DNA of 59,493 bases, from the NCBI GenBank assembly GCA_964519615.1, contig CAZFIM010000006.1, forward strand, positions 1 to 59,493, read 5' to 3'. The DNA comes from CAZFIM01 sp964519615 (GTDB taxonomy: Bacteria > Chloroflexota > Dehalococcoidia > GIF9 > UBA5629). This document shows positions 25,214 through 32,846 of this stretch, one piece after another. The notes under the pieces were generated by a model that saw nothing but the letters and a program-made list of their open reading frames with translations, was not told the origin of the DNA and ran no database searches. The first letter of the stretch is position 1, and every line of letters starts with the position of its first letter. Both the position numbers and the translations under genes were made by a program.

Positions 25214-25591
25214 ATGAAAAGGTCACTTGCGCTGCTGGCGGGTATAATTGCGCTGTTGCTGCTTCCATGTGCGGGCTGTTATGAACATCGCGTAACAGTT
25301 GAACATGGAGCTACCCCGCCCGAGGGGTACACTCTTGATATGAAAGGGGAAACAGTAGATCAATATGTAGCTGTAGTATGTTGCGGAGACCTTTGCGCAC
25401 CCAAACACTATCCTGCTCCCAAGACAGCAACAGTGGTAAACCCTGAAAATCCTGCGGATGATAAGAGTACCCCCGGTACCAATACCGATACCGATTTAAA
25501 CGTTCGGCCTGAAGACTTGCCTACTAATGAAACACCTGTAGACTCCAATGATAACGCCGGCCAGGACAGCGGCGGCTGCGGCTACGATTAA
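25214..25591 (+). CDS. Small lipoprotein, tandem family copy 1
   Basis: A 125-residue exported protein of no known family. The signal MKRSLALLAGIIALLLL leads to a likely lipobox with Cys22. A conserved stretch VTVEHGATPPEGYTL (about 27-41) is followed by a cysteine pair (VVCCGD) and YPAPKTAT. The C-terminal 35 residues (RPEDLPT-ETPVDSND, then DSGGCGYD) are conserved in all three copies. The acidic, proline-rich, low-complexity character suggests a surface-exposed spacer-like protein. The terminal Cys-Gly-Tyr-Asp after a glycine run could be a crosslinking or anchoring point. Confidence 0.75.
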   Translation: MKRSLALLAGIIALLLLPCAGCYEHRVTVEHGATPPEGYTLDMKGETVDQYVAVVCCGDLCAPKHYPAPKTATVVNPENPADDKSTPGTNTDTDLNVRPEDLPTNETPVDSNDNAGQDSGGCGYD

Positions 25592-25670
25592 AAAGCATAT
25601 CGTTATCATCAGAATAAGGTGCAGTAACCTGCTTTTCTGATCTTCACCGGCATAAAGCTATTATTACCTG

Positions 25671-25699
25671 TTGACGCCGGCCATCCGCAGACGTATAAT
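25671..25699 (+). promoter_or_regulatory. Promoter of lipoprotein copy 2
   Basis: TTGACG at 25671-25676 and TATAAT at 25694-25699, spacer 17. Identical in layout to the copy 1 and copy 3 promoters. Confidence 0.75.
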
Positions 25700-25777
25700 C
25701 GCACTCATATACTCCTGTCATGTAGAGATGTTCCATACAACCACGCCGTAAAGGTAAAGCATCAAGGGGGTCCGGAG

Positions 25778-26155
25778 ATGAAAAGGTCGCTTACGCTGCT
25801 GGCGGGTATAATTGCCCTGCTGCTGCTTACATGCGCGGGCTGCAGCGAACATTACGTAACAGTTGAACATGGAGCTACTCCGCCTGAAGGGTACACTCTT
25901 CATGCCAAAGGGACTACTACGGATTGGTATAAAGCCAATGTATGTTGCGGAAGCCTTCTCAAAACCAAACATTATCCAGCACCAAAGACAGCGACAGCAA
26001 TAGAACCTGAAAACACTGTGGATGATAAAAGTACCTCCGTTACCGATACCGGTTTAAACGTTCGGCCTGAAGACTTGCCTACTAAAGAAACACCTGTAGA
26101 CTCCAATGATAACGCCGGCCAGGACAGCGGCGGCGGCGGCTGCGGCTACGATTAA
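25778..26155 (+). CDS. Small lipoprotein, tandem family copy 2
   Basis: A 125-residue paralog of copy 1. It shares the signal peptide and lipobox (CAGC, Cys22), the VEHGATPPEGYTL segment, the Cys-Cys pair (NVCCGS) and the KHYPAPKTAT segment. It differs in the centre, where a Cys of copy 1 is lost (SLLKTKHY against DLCAPKHY). The C-terminus has four glycines before CGYD, against two in copy 1, caused by expansion of a GGC triplet. It has its own promoter and GGGGG-rich ribosome site. Confidence 0.75.
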   Translation: MKRSLTLLAGIIALLLLTCAGCSEHYVTVEHGATPPEGYTLHAKGTTTDWYKANVCCGSLLKTKHYPAPKTATAIEPENTVDDKSTSVTDTGLNVRPEDLPTKETPVDSNDNAGQDSGGGGCGYD

Positions 26156-26234
26156 AAAGCATATCGTTATCATCAGAATACGGTGCAGTAACCTGCTTTT
26201 CTGATCTTCACCGGCATAAAGCTATTATTACCTG

Positions 26235-26263
26235 TTGACGCCGGCCATCCGCAGACGTATAAT
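26235..26263 (+). promoter_or_regulatory. Promoter of lipoprotein copy 3
   Basis: TTGACG at 26235-26240 and TATAAT at 26258-26263, spacer 17. Confidence 0.75.
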
Positions 26264-26341
26264 CGCACTCATATACTCCTGTCATGTAGAGATGTTCCAT
26301 ACAACCACGCCGTAAAGGTAAAGCATCAAGGGGGTCTGAAG

Positions 26342-26845
26342 ATGAAAAGGTCGCTTACGCTGCTGGCGGGTATAATTATTATGTTACTGATTGCCAATGC
26401 TGGTGTTTTCTTCTTTGCTTCCTCATCAGTTGAGGCATGTTGCTATTATCGTACGGTGAAAGTTAAAAAGGGAGATATACCGCCTGCAGGGTTTACACTC
26501 GTAACAGAAGGGGAAAAATATGATCTATATGAGGGCTATACTTTGTGTCCTGGTCAAGATCCTCCCCTCTATACGCCTCCTGATCCCACGCCACAAGATG
26601 ACCATTCCAAGACTTATGTACGTCCTGACGGAAGTTTGACATTTTTGCCGGAGGAGGGTGCTGTACCTCTGGATGAAGTTCCGCCGGGTACAATTACAGA
26701 TGAGACCGATTTTGAATACCCACCTGAAGATACGCCCGAAGAAAATGTAGAAATTCGGCCCGAAGACTTGCCCACCAAAGAAACACCTGTAGACTCCAAT
26801 GATAGCACCGGCCAGGACAGCGGCGGCGGCTGCGGCTACGATTAA
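26342..26845 (+). CDS. Exported protein, tandem family copy 3 (divergent)
   Basis: A 167-residue paralog that keeps only the ends of the family: the N-terminal MKRSLTLLAGIII and the C-terminal RPEDLPTKETPVDSND with DSGGGCGYD. The signal is longer (about 32 residues) and ends SSVEACCYY, so a lipobox is less certain. The centre is new, acidic and proline-rich, with PPDPTPQDD and a repeated glutamate-proline pattern. Retention of the tail while the middle changed argues that the tail has its own function. Confidence 0.72.
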   Translation: MKRSLTLLAGIIIMLLIANAGVFFFASSSVEACCYYRTVKVKKGDIPPAGFTLVTEGEKYDLYEGYTLCPGQDPPLYTPPDPTPQDDHSKTYVRPDGSLTFLPEEGAVPLDEVPPGTITDETDFEYPPEDTPEENVEIRPEDLPTKETPVDSNDSTGQDSGGGCGYD

Positions 26846-27212
26846 AAAGCATATCGTTATCATCAGAATACGGCGCGGCACGCTGCTTAGGGTAAGATAA
26901 CGTACATTATTCGTTTTTCAGAAGCACGATGCTAATTCAAGCACGCTTTTTTTCTTTCGTATTTGTCCGTTGCCGATATGGATTCTGAAGCTTTTTATCT
27001 CAGTGTGAGATTTTTGCCCCTGCGTAACGCGGGACTAACAAGCGGGTAAGCCTGCCCGCGCAAGATATCTGCCTGCTTTAACTCTATCACTGCTGTGATA
27101 ACCGCAAGCGTACCGGCTGCCGGAGTATTCCTGTATTTACCTCATGGTGTATAATCGCAGCAGAATGACACAGGTTATAACGTCCTGCATTAGTACGCCG
27201 TAGGAGGACCAT
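26846..27212. other. Intergenic region after the lipoprotein cluster
   Basis: The 367 bases show no gene. The first 30 bases are the end of the repeat cassette. A hairpin at 27042-27059 (gcggg with cccgc) holds an inverted copy of the core gcgggcaggc. A TATAAT at 27150-27155 may be the -10 box for the next gene, but no good -35 was found. Confidence 0.45.
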
Positions 27213-27545
27213 ATGGAGGATGCGGGTTTTCTGCTGCTGCTGATTATCCCCTTCATAGTCGGAGCGGCTATCATCATATTGAGTCTACTCTATATCGAGC
27301 GGAGCTGGACCAGACGGTTTATGCTTATTATGGGAGCTTCGCTTGCAGCCTTTCCGGTGCTGGTAGTTTTACATAACGCTGTTTACGGCGTATTCATACT
27401 GCTCTTCGGCGGTGACTTCTGGAAGGGGGGAGATGAGCCGGTATTAATGATTCTGGCAGTGATCGTCTGTCCGCTGGGGTTTCTCACCGGCATTATCGGC
27501 AGTCTGGTGATAGCGGTAAGAAGAGTACTGCACAGCAGGCCGTGA
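27213..27545 (+). CDS. Small integral membrane protein
   Basis: A 110-residue protein with three membrane helices (about 5-27, 36-60 and 78-102). The motif LHNAVYGVFILLFGGDF resembles part of the larger membrane protein at 23030-23656, so both likely belong to one family. An AGGAGG ribosome site precedes ATG 27213. Its last four bases overlap the next gene, implying co-translation. Function unknown. Confidence 0.75.
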   Translation: MEDAGFLLLLIIPFIVGAAIIILSLLYIERSWTRRFMLIMGASLAAFPVLVVLHNAVYGVFILLFGGDFWKGGDEPVLMILAVIVCPLGFLTGIIGSLVIAVRRVLHSRP

Positions 27546-28165
27546 AAGACTTATTCGGAATGAACGAAAACGTAAAAACGGAGCTAAAAAAGTATAAAAG
27601 CAGGTCCGGCCGCACTATTTTCTATGAAAGGTATAAGGCGCAGGTACCGGTATCCGCATTTAGCTTTAGCACCGCCAATAAGGATTTTTGCCGTGACTGC
27701 GATATGTACACTAAAAACCTGGCATGTCCGCCTTACAGCCCCTGTTTCCCTGACTATATCGGCGGCGCGGAGGAGGCGCTGGTCGTCTGCATACGCATAC
27801 CCTCGGATTATTGTGAGCATCCGCTTATGGAGGAGCGCTTCAGCATCTGTTACCAGGAGGCAAGAGGTCTGCTGGTTAAGGAACTGCTCCGGTACCGCAA
27901 ACAGGGATATGCGATTGCCGGCGCCGGGGCATGTACCGCCTGTAAACGCTGTGCGGCATTGAAAAACAGCGGCGAATGCAGGAAGCCGGAGGAGCGCATT
28001 TATAGTCTGGAGTCACTGGGTGTGAACGTAGTTGCTTTGGCGCGAAGATGCTTTGATATAGATCTGCAGTGGAGCAGCGAGAGCCATATCGCCGATTTTA
28101 TCAGTACAATAGGGGCGGTTTTCCCTGCAAAAGGGAAAAAGCGTTTTGAGATGGAGCAAGATTAG
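27542..28165 (+). CDS. DUF2284 predicted metal-binding protein
   Basis: A 207-residue protein starting at GTG 27542 and overlapping the previous gene. It has the DUF2284 signature: CRDCDMYTKNLACPPYSPC (about 44-62) followed by CTACKRCAALKNSGECRKP (about 133-151). The cysteines can bind zinc or an Fe-S cluster. DUF2284 proteins are common in anaerobes and methanogens and have no settled function. The C-terminal part has no cysteine-rich motif. Confidence 0.85.
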   Translation: MKDLFGMNENVKTELKKYKSRSGRTIFYERYKAQVPVSAFSFSTANKDFCRDCDMYTKNLACPPYSPCFPDYIGGAEEALVVCIRIPSDYCEHPLMEERFSICYQEARGLLVKELLRYRKQGYAIAGAGACTACKRCAALKNSGECRKPEERIYSLESLGVNVVALARRCFDIDLQWSSESHIADFISTIGAVFPAKGKKRFEMEQD

Positions 28166-28182
28166 CCGGCTGTGCCGTCAAC

Positions 28183-28644
28183 TCATTGGCCCGCAACCGC
28201 GGCGATGCTGTAGCTGTTAATCCTGAATCCGGTTACGAGCTGCCCCATGGCATCAATATCCTTCTTGGAGAGCGCCTCGGAGTTGAACTCGATCTGTCCG
28301 TCAAGCTCAATGGTGCCTCCGGAGGGGATTTCCTCTTCCACTTTCAGAAACAGATCACCTTCGGTAATACGCGCCTTGATATCCGGCGCGAGCAGGGTTT
28401 CCGCGCTCTCTATATAGACAGGTGACGTCTCAACATTCTGCAGGACCGCGGAATAGGAGATAAGCTGGCGGAATTCAGAGCTGCCCTGTCCGACACTGAT
28501 GGTGGAACCGGCTACTCTTATTCCCGGCTCCTGAAGCTTGACATTGGCAGTGTTGGTAGCGGCTTTATCCCCGGACTGATTAAGGCTTAGAAACGCAAAA
28601 AAACCCAGAGCTACCAGTATGATGAGTATCGTCTTTGTATTCAT
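28183..28644 (-). CDS. Exported protein with N-terminal anchor, function unknown
   Basis: A 153-residue protein with a single N-terminal membrane helix (about 4-20) and no lipobox cysteine. The extracytoplasmic part is predicted beta-rich, with alternating hydrophobic residues, as in RVAGSTISVGQGSSEFRQL. No family is recognised. It faces the DUF2284 gene convergently. A weak GGGAAAGG ribosome site precedes the start. Confidence 0.65.
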   Translation of the reverse strand: MNTKTILIILVALGFFAFLSLNQSGDKAATNTANVKLQEPGIRVAGSTISVGQGSSEFRQLISYSAVLQNVETSPVYIESAETLLAPDIKARITEGDLFLKVEEEIPSGGTIELDGQIEFNSEALSKKDIDAMGQLVTGFRINSYSIAAVAGQ

Positions 28645-28766
28645 AGTGCGCCTTTCCCAGGAGCAGGTGCTGGTAGAGCTCTTTCCCTGTCCCCCTTATA
28701 AGTTTACCTGCCCATTATAACGTAAGTATCCCCTGTACGGCGAATATCAAAGCGGGCGGGTATGCT

Positions 28767-28794
28767 ATGACATTTATGCGCTGCTTGTTATAAT
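28767..28794 (+). promoter_or_regulatory. Promoter predicting a leaderless mRNA (HIT gene)
   Basis: ATGACA at 28767-28772, a 16-base spacer and TATAAT at 28789-28794, then six bases to ATG 28801. No ribosome site lies between. Confidence 0.6.
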
Positions 28795-28800
28795 AGGACT

Positions 28801-29214
28801 ATGTGTAAATCAGAAAGACATTGCGGGCGCGATTCAGGTGATGAGTGCCCTTTCTGCAATGCCGAGCAAAAGCGCACTATCGCAGTCGCAAATGAGCTTG
28901 CGCTTGCCACCCCGGATAGTTTTCCCGTCTCACCGGGGCATATGCTTATCGTCCCCAGGCGCCATGTAGCCGATTATTTCGACCTTACCGCCCGGGAGAA
29001 GGCGGCGATCGATGAGCTGCTTACCGTCTGCCGTGAAAAATTGCTAACAGGGGACAGGACAATAGACGGGTTCAACGTGGGCGTTAATTGCGGGGAGGCC
29101 GCGGGGCAGGGGGTGTTCCACTGCCATATACATATGATACCGCGCAGGAGGGGTGATGCGCCTGACCCCAGGGGCGGGATCAGGTGTGTTATCCCTAAAA
29201 AAAACGGGAGCTGA
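28801..29214 (+). CDS. HIT-family nucleotide hydrolase/transferase
   Basis: A 137-residue histidine-triad protein. The triad motif HCHIHMIPRR lies near residues 101-110, and SPGHMLIVPRRHVADYFDL is typical of the fold. An N-terminal CPFCNAEQ may bind zinc. HIT enzymes split nucleoside phosphoramidates or dinucleoside polyphosphates in the cytoplasm. The start codon is six bases after a TATAAT box, so the mRNA is probably leaderless. Confidence 0.92.
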   Translation: MCKSERHCGRDSGDECPFCNAEQKRTIAVANELALATPDSFPVSPGHMLIVPRRHVADYFDLTAREKAAIDELLTVCREKLLTGDRTIDGFNVGVNCGEAAGQGVFHCHIHMIPRRRGDAPDPRGGIRCVIPKKNGS

Positions 29215-29234
29215 AGCGTAAATACAGGTACGAG

Positions 29235-29855
29235 ATGAAGACTGAGTCAGGCAACTATTTTCAGCAGGGAATAAACGAGTATATCACCAGATATAATTCC
29301 GGTGAGTTGTACTGTCTGCGCTCTCTGGATGAACGATTTCCTGTTTCAAATGAGGACCTTAACAGAATCACCGCTATTTGTAACGAGGAGCAAATTTACA
29401 GCTTTCTTTTCAGGGATAGGCTGGGTGGGAGGGAGTATACAGTCGAAGACGCGCGCAGCTTCATTGTCTGGGCCAAAGGCTGCTGGGAAAAACAGCAAGC
29501 CTTTTTCTTTTTAGTACGGGACCCACAGGGTGACATCGCTGCCTGTATCGATATAAGCTCCGATGACCTGTGCGGATCACCGATAGGATATTGGGCAGCC
29601 TCCAAAGCGCGGGGAATTATGACCAATTGCGTCCTTAAGCTAAGCGAGCTTGCGGCACGAGCGGGATATAAGATACTCTTCGCTCTGGTTGAGCCGGAAA
29701 ATAGCAAGTCTGCCGATGTTCTGGTACGTGCCGGCTTTACTCATACGGGTACACAACTGGAAAAGCTAAGGTTTATGAACGCATCCGTGGGTACACAGAA
29801 ATTGTTTGAACGCTATGAAAAGGAACTCAAGTACGGGCTCTCTGCCGAAAGATAG
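29235..29855 (+). CDS. GNAT-family N-acetyltransferase
   Basis: A 206-residue protein of the RimJ/RimL-like acetyltransferase group. The central FFFLVRDPQGDIAACIDISS strand pair, IGYWAASKARGIMTNCVLKL and the final LVEPENSKSADVLVRAGF match the acetyl-CoA binding and C-terminal parts of the fold. The substrate (protein N-terminus, antibiotic or small amine) is unknown. It lies 20 bases after the HIT gene and may share its transcript. Confidence 0.82.
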   Translation: MKTESGNYFQQGINEYITRYNSGELYCLRSLDERFPVSNEDLNRITAICNEEQIYSFLFRDRLGGREYTVEDARSFIVWAKGCWEKQQAFFFLVRDPQGDIAACIDISSDDLCGSPIGYWAASKARGIMTNCVLKLSELAARAGYKILFALVEPENSKSADVLVRAGFTHTGTQLEKLRFMNASVGTQKLFERYEKELKYGLSAER

Positions 29856-29972
29856 CAATCAATGAGGTTGTATTTTTTAGGTGCGGGTCTTATGCTGATT
29901 ATTACCGCTATCTATTAATCATGGAGAGGTAGTAAGATACTATATAACAAAATGCCATCAGGGAGTTATCTT

Positions 29973-30125
29973 ATGAAAATAATCTGGTCTCTGGCATCGG
30001 TTGCTGCCCTGTACGGCGCTATAGCCAGTTCGTTCTTTGAAGAGAATCATCTTACCGGCATCGCTTTTGCGCTTCTGGGCGTCGTCTTTGCTGTAGCGGC
30101 CTATAGAGAGATTGCCGGAAGATAG
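29973..30125 (+). CDS. Small membrane protein of 50 residues
   Basis: A short ORF with ATG 29973 behind GGGAG. It encodes two hydrophobic helices (about 5-18 and 27-43) joined by a polar turn with EENH, and ends in YREIAGR. The coding signal is modest but the ribosome site and amphipathic layout support it. Function unknown. Confidence 0.5.
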   Translation: MKIIWSLASVAALYGAIASSFFEENHLTGIAFALLGVVFAVAAYREIAGR

Positions 30126-30165
30126 AAATCAAGCTTTAATAAAAAGCAAAACGCCGGGAAAGTGG

Positions 30166-31158
30166 TCAGTATGCCGATGCAACCGGCGGTTTTTCGATGG
30201 CGTGATAGTCATCAGGGTATACCTGATAGCTTCTTCTGCTTATCTCTTTCCCCGACGAGCTGTACAGTACTGCGGTATCCGGGGTATCGTTATTCCAGAT
30301 ATTGCCGGGAGCGTAATAAAAGCTCAGACCGCCGGATTCGGAGTCATGATAGAAGGTATACACACGTACGCTGTGAAATGGCTTCAGTATACAGGGTAGA
30401 GGAGGGAATCCTTCCTCAATGAGCTCCTCTATCTCCTCGCCGCCGCAAATATATGGAAAGTAGGAGGGGAAAACAAACAGCAGATTTGAGCGGTTGGCGT
30501 TGATAAGCTTCCATCCGCTTAGCGGTACCGTTTCAGTTCCGCGGTTTGTTATCTCGACGTATTCATCCGCTTCAGGCACAGGCGCTTCTTCATTACTGTT
30601 CTCATAGATATGTCCGCGGTATTGTATACGCGTGATTTGAACCGGATGTGATTGATTCTCGCCTGCCGGCTCTTCTATGATAACTGTCCATCCCGTAACA
30701 TTGGCAGCCGCAACTTTTACACGGAATTCCTCATTGCCGCGTTCCAGGTATACCGGCTGCCCCGGTTCGGCTCCACTCGATGATATATGCTTATAAGGCA
30801 TATTATCTCTTCCGGATATATAGATAAGCATATCGATACTGCTGTATTCCGCCTTCACGCTTTCCATATTCCAGCGTATTCGCCACACCGGCGATGTTAT
30901 AAAAAATGTGCAGTCTCCGGCATTCTCATTTGTCATCACCGCAACCTTCTGCCAGCCGGGTTCCTGGCTGCTGATGAAAGCTTCCGTCCGGTCAGATAAA
31001 CCGGCATCAGGAGTTTGTTGAGGCTCAGGTATGGAAATAACGGAGATGGGGGCCGGGAGAGTAGAGGTACATGAGAGTGTAATTACACCGGCTAAAAGAA
31101 CCGTGCATAATGGCGTGCTTCTCTTAATAACTGTCCCTACGGCGTATAACAGCTTCAT
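30166..31158 (-). CDS. Lipoprotein with lamin-tail domain
   Basis: A secreted lipoprotein of about 330 residues. The signal peptide has lipobox TLSC (the cysteine is about residue 30 from the chosen start). The C-terminal half (about 195-325) is a lamin-tail domain (LTD) with the typical opening EADEYVEITNRGTETVPLSGWKL. It closes with DTAVLYSSSGKEISRRSY. LTDs are found in extracellular bacterial proteins, often with nucleases, but no catalytic domain is seen. ATG 31158 (MKLL) is preferred; an in-frame ATG lies 9 bases upstream. TATAAT at 31182-31187 on the minus strand may be its -10 box. Confidence 0.78.
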   Translation of the reverse strand: MKLLYAVGTVIKRSTPLCTVLLAGVITLSCTSTLPAPISVISIPEPQQTPDAGLSDRTEAFISSQEPGWQKVAVMTNENAGDCTFFITSPVWRIRWNMESVKAEYSSIDMLIYISGRDNMPYKHISSSGAEPGQPVYLERGNEEFRVKVAAANVTGWTVIIEEPAGENQSHPVQITRIQYRGHIYENSNEEAPVPEADEYVEITNRGTETVPLSGWKLINANRSNLLFVFPSYFPYICGGEEIEELIEEGFPPLPCILKPFHSVRVYTFYHDSESGGLSFYYAPGNIWNNDTPDTAVLYSSSGKEISRRSYQVYPDDYHAIEKPPVASAY

Positions 31159-31294
31159 ATATATCATAGTATTCCAGCTTGATTATAATGCCTTAGTAAG
31201 GTAAAAAGGACGCCCGGATATACGACTTTAGTACCAGAAATGGTACTGTGCGCAGAGGGCAATACAATTACGGAATAGTAATGAGTGCTGCGGC

Positions 31295-31534
31295 TCAGGC
31301 CGGGTCTGCAGCTTTTATTATTTTTGGCACGACCTCCTCTTTGCCGATAGCCATGATATGAACACCGCCACAGAGAGACCGCTCTTTAATAGAAGCTATT
31401 ATGTGTCCGGCAGCCTCGATGCCTTTTTTAAGCGCCTCCCTTTTGGGAGCACTTGCACACCGTGTTATCAAAAGGCTGATGCGGCAAATATATAGTGAAA
31501 AATTATCTTTATCAGATGCTGACAGCATGAACAA
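31295..31534 (-). pseudogene. Remnant of the 3' end of a second metF gene
   Basis: The last 50 residues, including EALKKGIEAAGHIIASIKE and GGVHIMAIGKEEVVPKII, match the C-terminus of the MetF encoded at 34772-35689, which ends GVHGIHIMAVGWEEIV. Upstream of this match the frame does not resemble MetF, and no other metF segment was found before 31660. The rest of the gene has therefore been lost. It lies divergent from the nuo-like/metVF cluster. Confidence 0.6.
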
Positions 31535-31659
31535 TATGTGCTAGAATATCCAGCGGTGTTGTTTTGGCGTAGACTCGTAATGAAGTTGTCATTTGTTGCG
31601 TTCAGGCCTTGATTATTGTCGACGGCCGTCTTGGTAAAATCTAGCTTTGGTGTGTCAAA

Positions 31660-32331
31660 ATGAAAACAGTTAATGTAACCATCAATGGCGCTCAGGTGAG
31701 CGGGCGCCCCGGGATGACCATACTTGAGCTTGCCAGAGAGAACGATATAGATATCCCCACCCTGTGTTACAGGCCTGAACTTCCCTTAAGCGGTTCCTGC
31801 CGTCTGTGTGTGGTGGAGGTGGAGGGCTCCAGAACGCTGGTGGGCTCATGTCATACGCCGATAAATGAAGGCATGGTGATTCAAACCCATTCGCCTAAAG
31901 TGCTGGAAGCGAGGAGGCAGATAATTGAGCTTCTGCTGGCAAGCCATTCCGGCAACTGCTTTATGTGCGATAAAGCAAATATATGCGAATTACGCAAGAT
32001 AGCAGCGGACCTGGATGTGGGCATTCCCCGCTTTACCGCCCGCAAACGTTTTTATCAATTAGAAGATCTCAACCCCTCTATTACGAGAGACCTGACCAAA
32101 TGCATACTATGCCGCCGCTGTATCCGTGCTTGTGAAGAACATAAGAAGCTTTTCAGCACAGGATACAGGGCTTTTGATTCAAAGGTGATATACGGTTTGG
32201 ACCAGCCGGTGGACGAAGATGCCTGCAAGGACTGCGATGCCTGCATTCAGGTATGTCCCACCGGGGCGTTAAGCAAGGGCAGGACTCTGGGAGTGGAAAA
32301 AGGAAGCTTTCCCCTGATTGTTCGCGGATAA
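31660..32331 (+). CDS. NuoG/HoxU-like Fe-S subunit
   Basis: An electron-transfer subunit of 223 residues. It has an N-terminal plant-type [2Fe-2S] domain (ligands in LCYRPELPLSGSCRLC, about 37-52, and a later Cys). A histidine-cysteine cluster motif follows (HSGNCFMCDKANIC, about 103-116). Two [4Fe-4S] clusters end the chain (CILCRRCIRAC and CKDCDACIQVCPTG). This matches the diaphorase small subunit HoxU and the N-terminal part of NuoG. No hydrogenase or complex I core is encoded here. It begins the run with NuoE-, NuoF-, MetV- and MetF-like genes, so it most likely shuttles electrons between NADH and the MetVF pair. Confidence 0.9.
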   Translation: MKTVNVTINGAQVSGRPGMTILELARENDIDIPTLCYRPELPLSGSCRLCVVEVEGSRTLVGSCHTPINEGMVIQTHSPKVLEARRQIIELLLASHSGNCFMCDKANICELRKIAADLDVGIPRFTARKRFYQLEDLNPSITRDLTKCILCRRCIRACEEHKKLFSTGYRAFDSKVIYGLDQPVDEDACKDCDACIQVCPTGALSKGRTLGVEKGSFPLIVRG

Positions 32332-32362
32332 ATTCTCTACGTTATCTAACGGGAGCATGATA

Positions 32363-32809
32363 ATGGATAAAACACCTGAAGAAACAGCAGTCTCGGCCAG
32401 TGCTGAAAAGAATCTATTGATGGCTCTGGAGGAAGCTCAGTATGAAACCGGATATATTACCGGAGAGCGAATGCGCGAGCTGGCAAAAGCCATGAATATT
32501 CCGGAAAGTGAGGTCTACGGTGTTGCCAGTTTCTATTCTTTTCTGTCCACGGAAATAAAGGGCAAACACATTATCCGGATTTGTAGAAGCCTGCCTTGTT
32601 ATATCAAGCACAGTCAGATGATAATCGATGCGGTGGAGAAGGAGCTGGGGATTAAGCCGGGCGAGACTACGGAAGACGGGCTTTATTCCCTGGAGCTTAC
32701 CAATTGCATCGGCGCCTGTGACAAAGCGCCCGCTATGATGATAGATGATGATGTACACGGGAATCTGACGGCGAAGAAAATCAGCGGAATATTAAAGTTA
32801 TACCGGTAA
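32363..32809 (+). CDS. NuoE-like [2Fe-2S] thioredoxin-fold subunit
   Basis: A 148-residue protein with the thioredoxin-like ferredoxin fold of NuoE/HoxE. The cluster ligands are in CRSLPC (C-x4-C) and NCIGAC (C-x3-C), with the usual spacing of about 40 residues. The N-terminal helical part opens LMALEEAQYETGYITGERM. ATG 32363 is chosen because GGGAG lies seven bases before it. It is the partner of the NuoF-like flavoprotein that follows 37 bases later. Confidence 0.9.
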   Translation: MDKTPEETAVSASAEKNLLMALEEAQYETGYITGERMRELAKAMNIPESEVYGVASFYSFLSTEIKGKHIIRICRSLPCYIKHSQMIIDAVEKELGIKPGETTEDGLYSLELTNCIGACDKAPAMMIDDDVHGNLTAKKISGILKLYR

Positions 32810-32846
32810 GAGTGTACTGGAAGTTTTTTTAAAGTGAGGTCGTGAA

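Larger units (their letters stand above)
25086..26878 (+). repeat. Tandem triplication of a 564-bp lipoprotein cassette
   Basis: Three copies each contain promoter, leader, gene and 3' region. Start codons are at 25214, 25778 and 26342, exactly 564 bases apart. The promoter, leader and post-stop sequences are nearly identical, and copies two and three are closer to each other than to copy one. Similarity stops shortly after the third gene, near 26875. The central coding parts have diverged, most strongly in copy three. Confidence 0.85.

Noticed and set aside
29862..29918. ORF of 18 residues, hydrophobic
   Set aside because: Too short and without a clear ribosome site. The 50-residue ORF just downstream is better supported.
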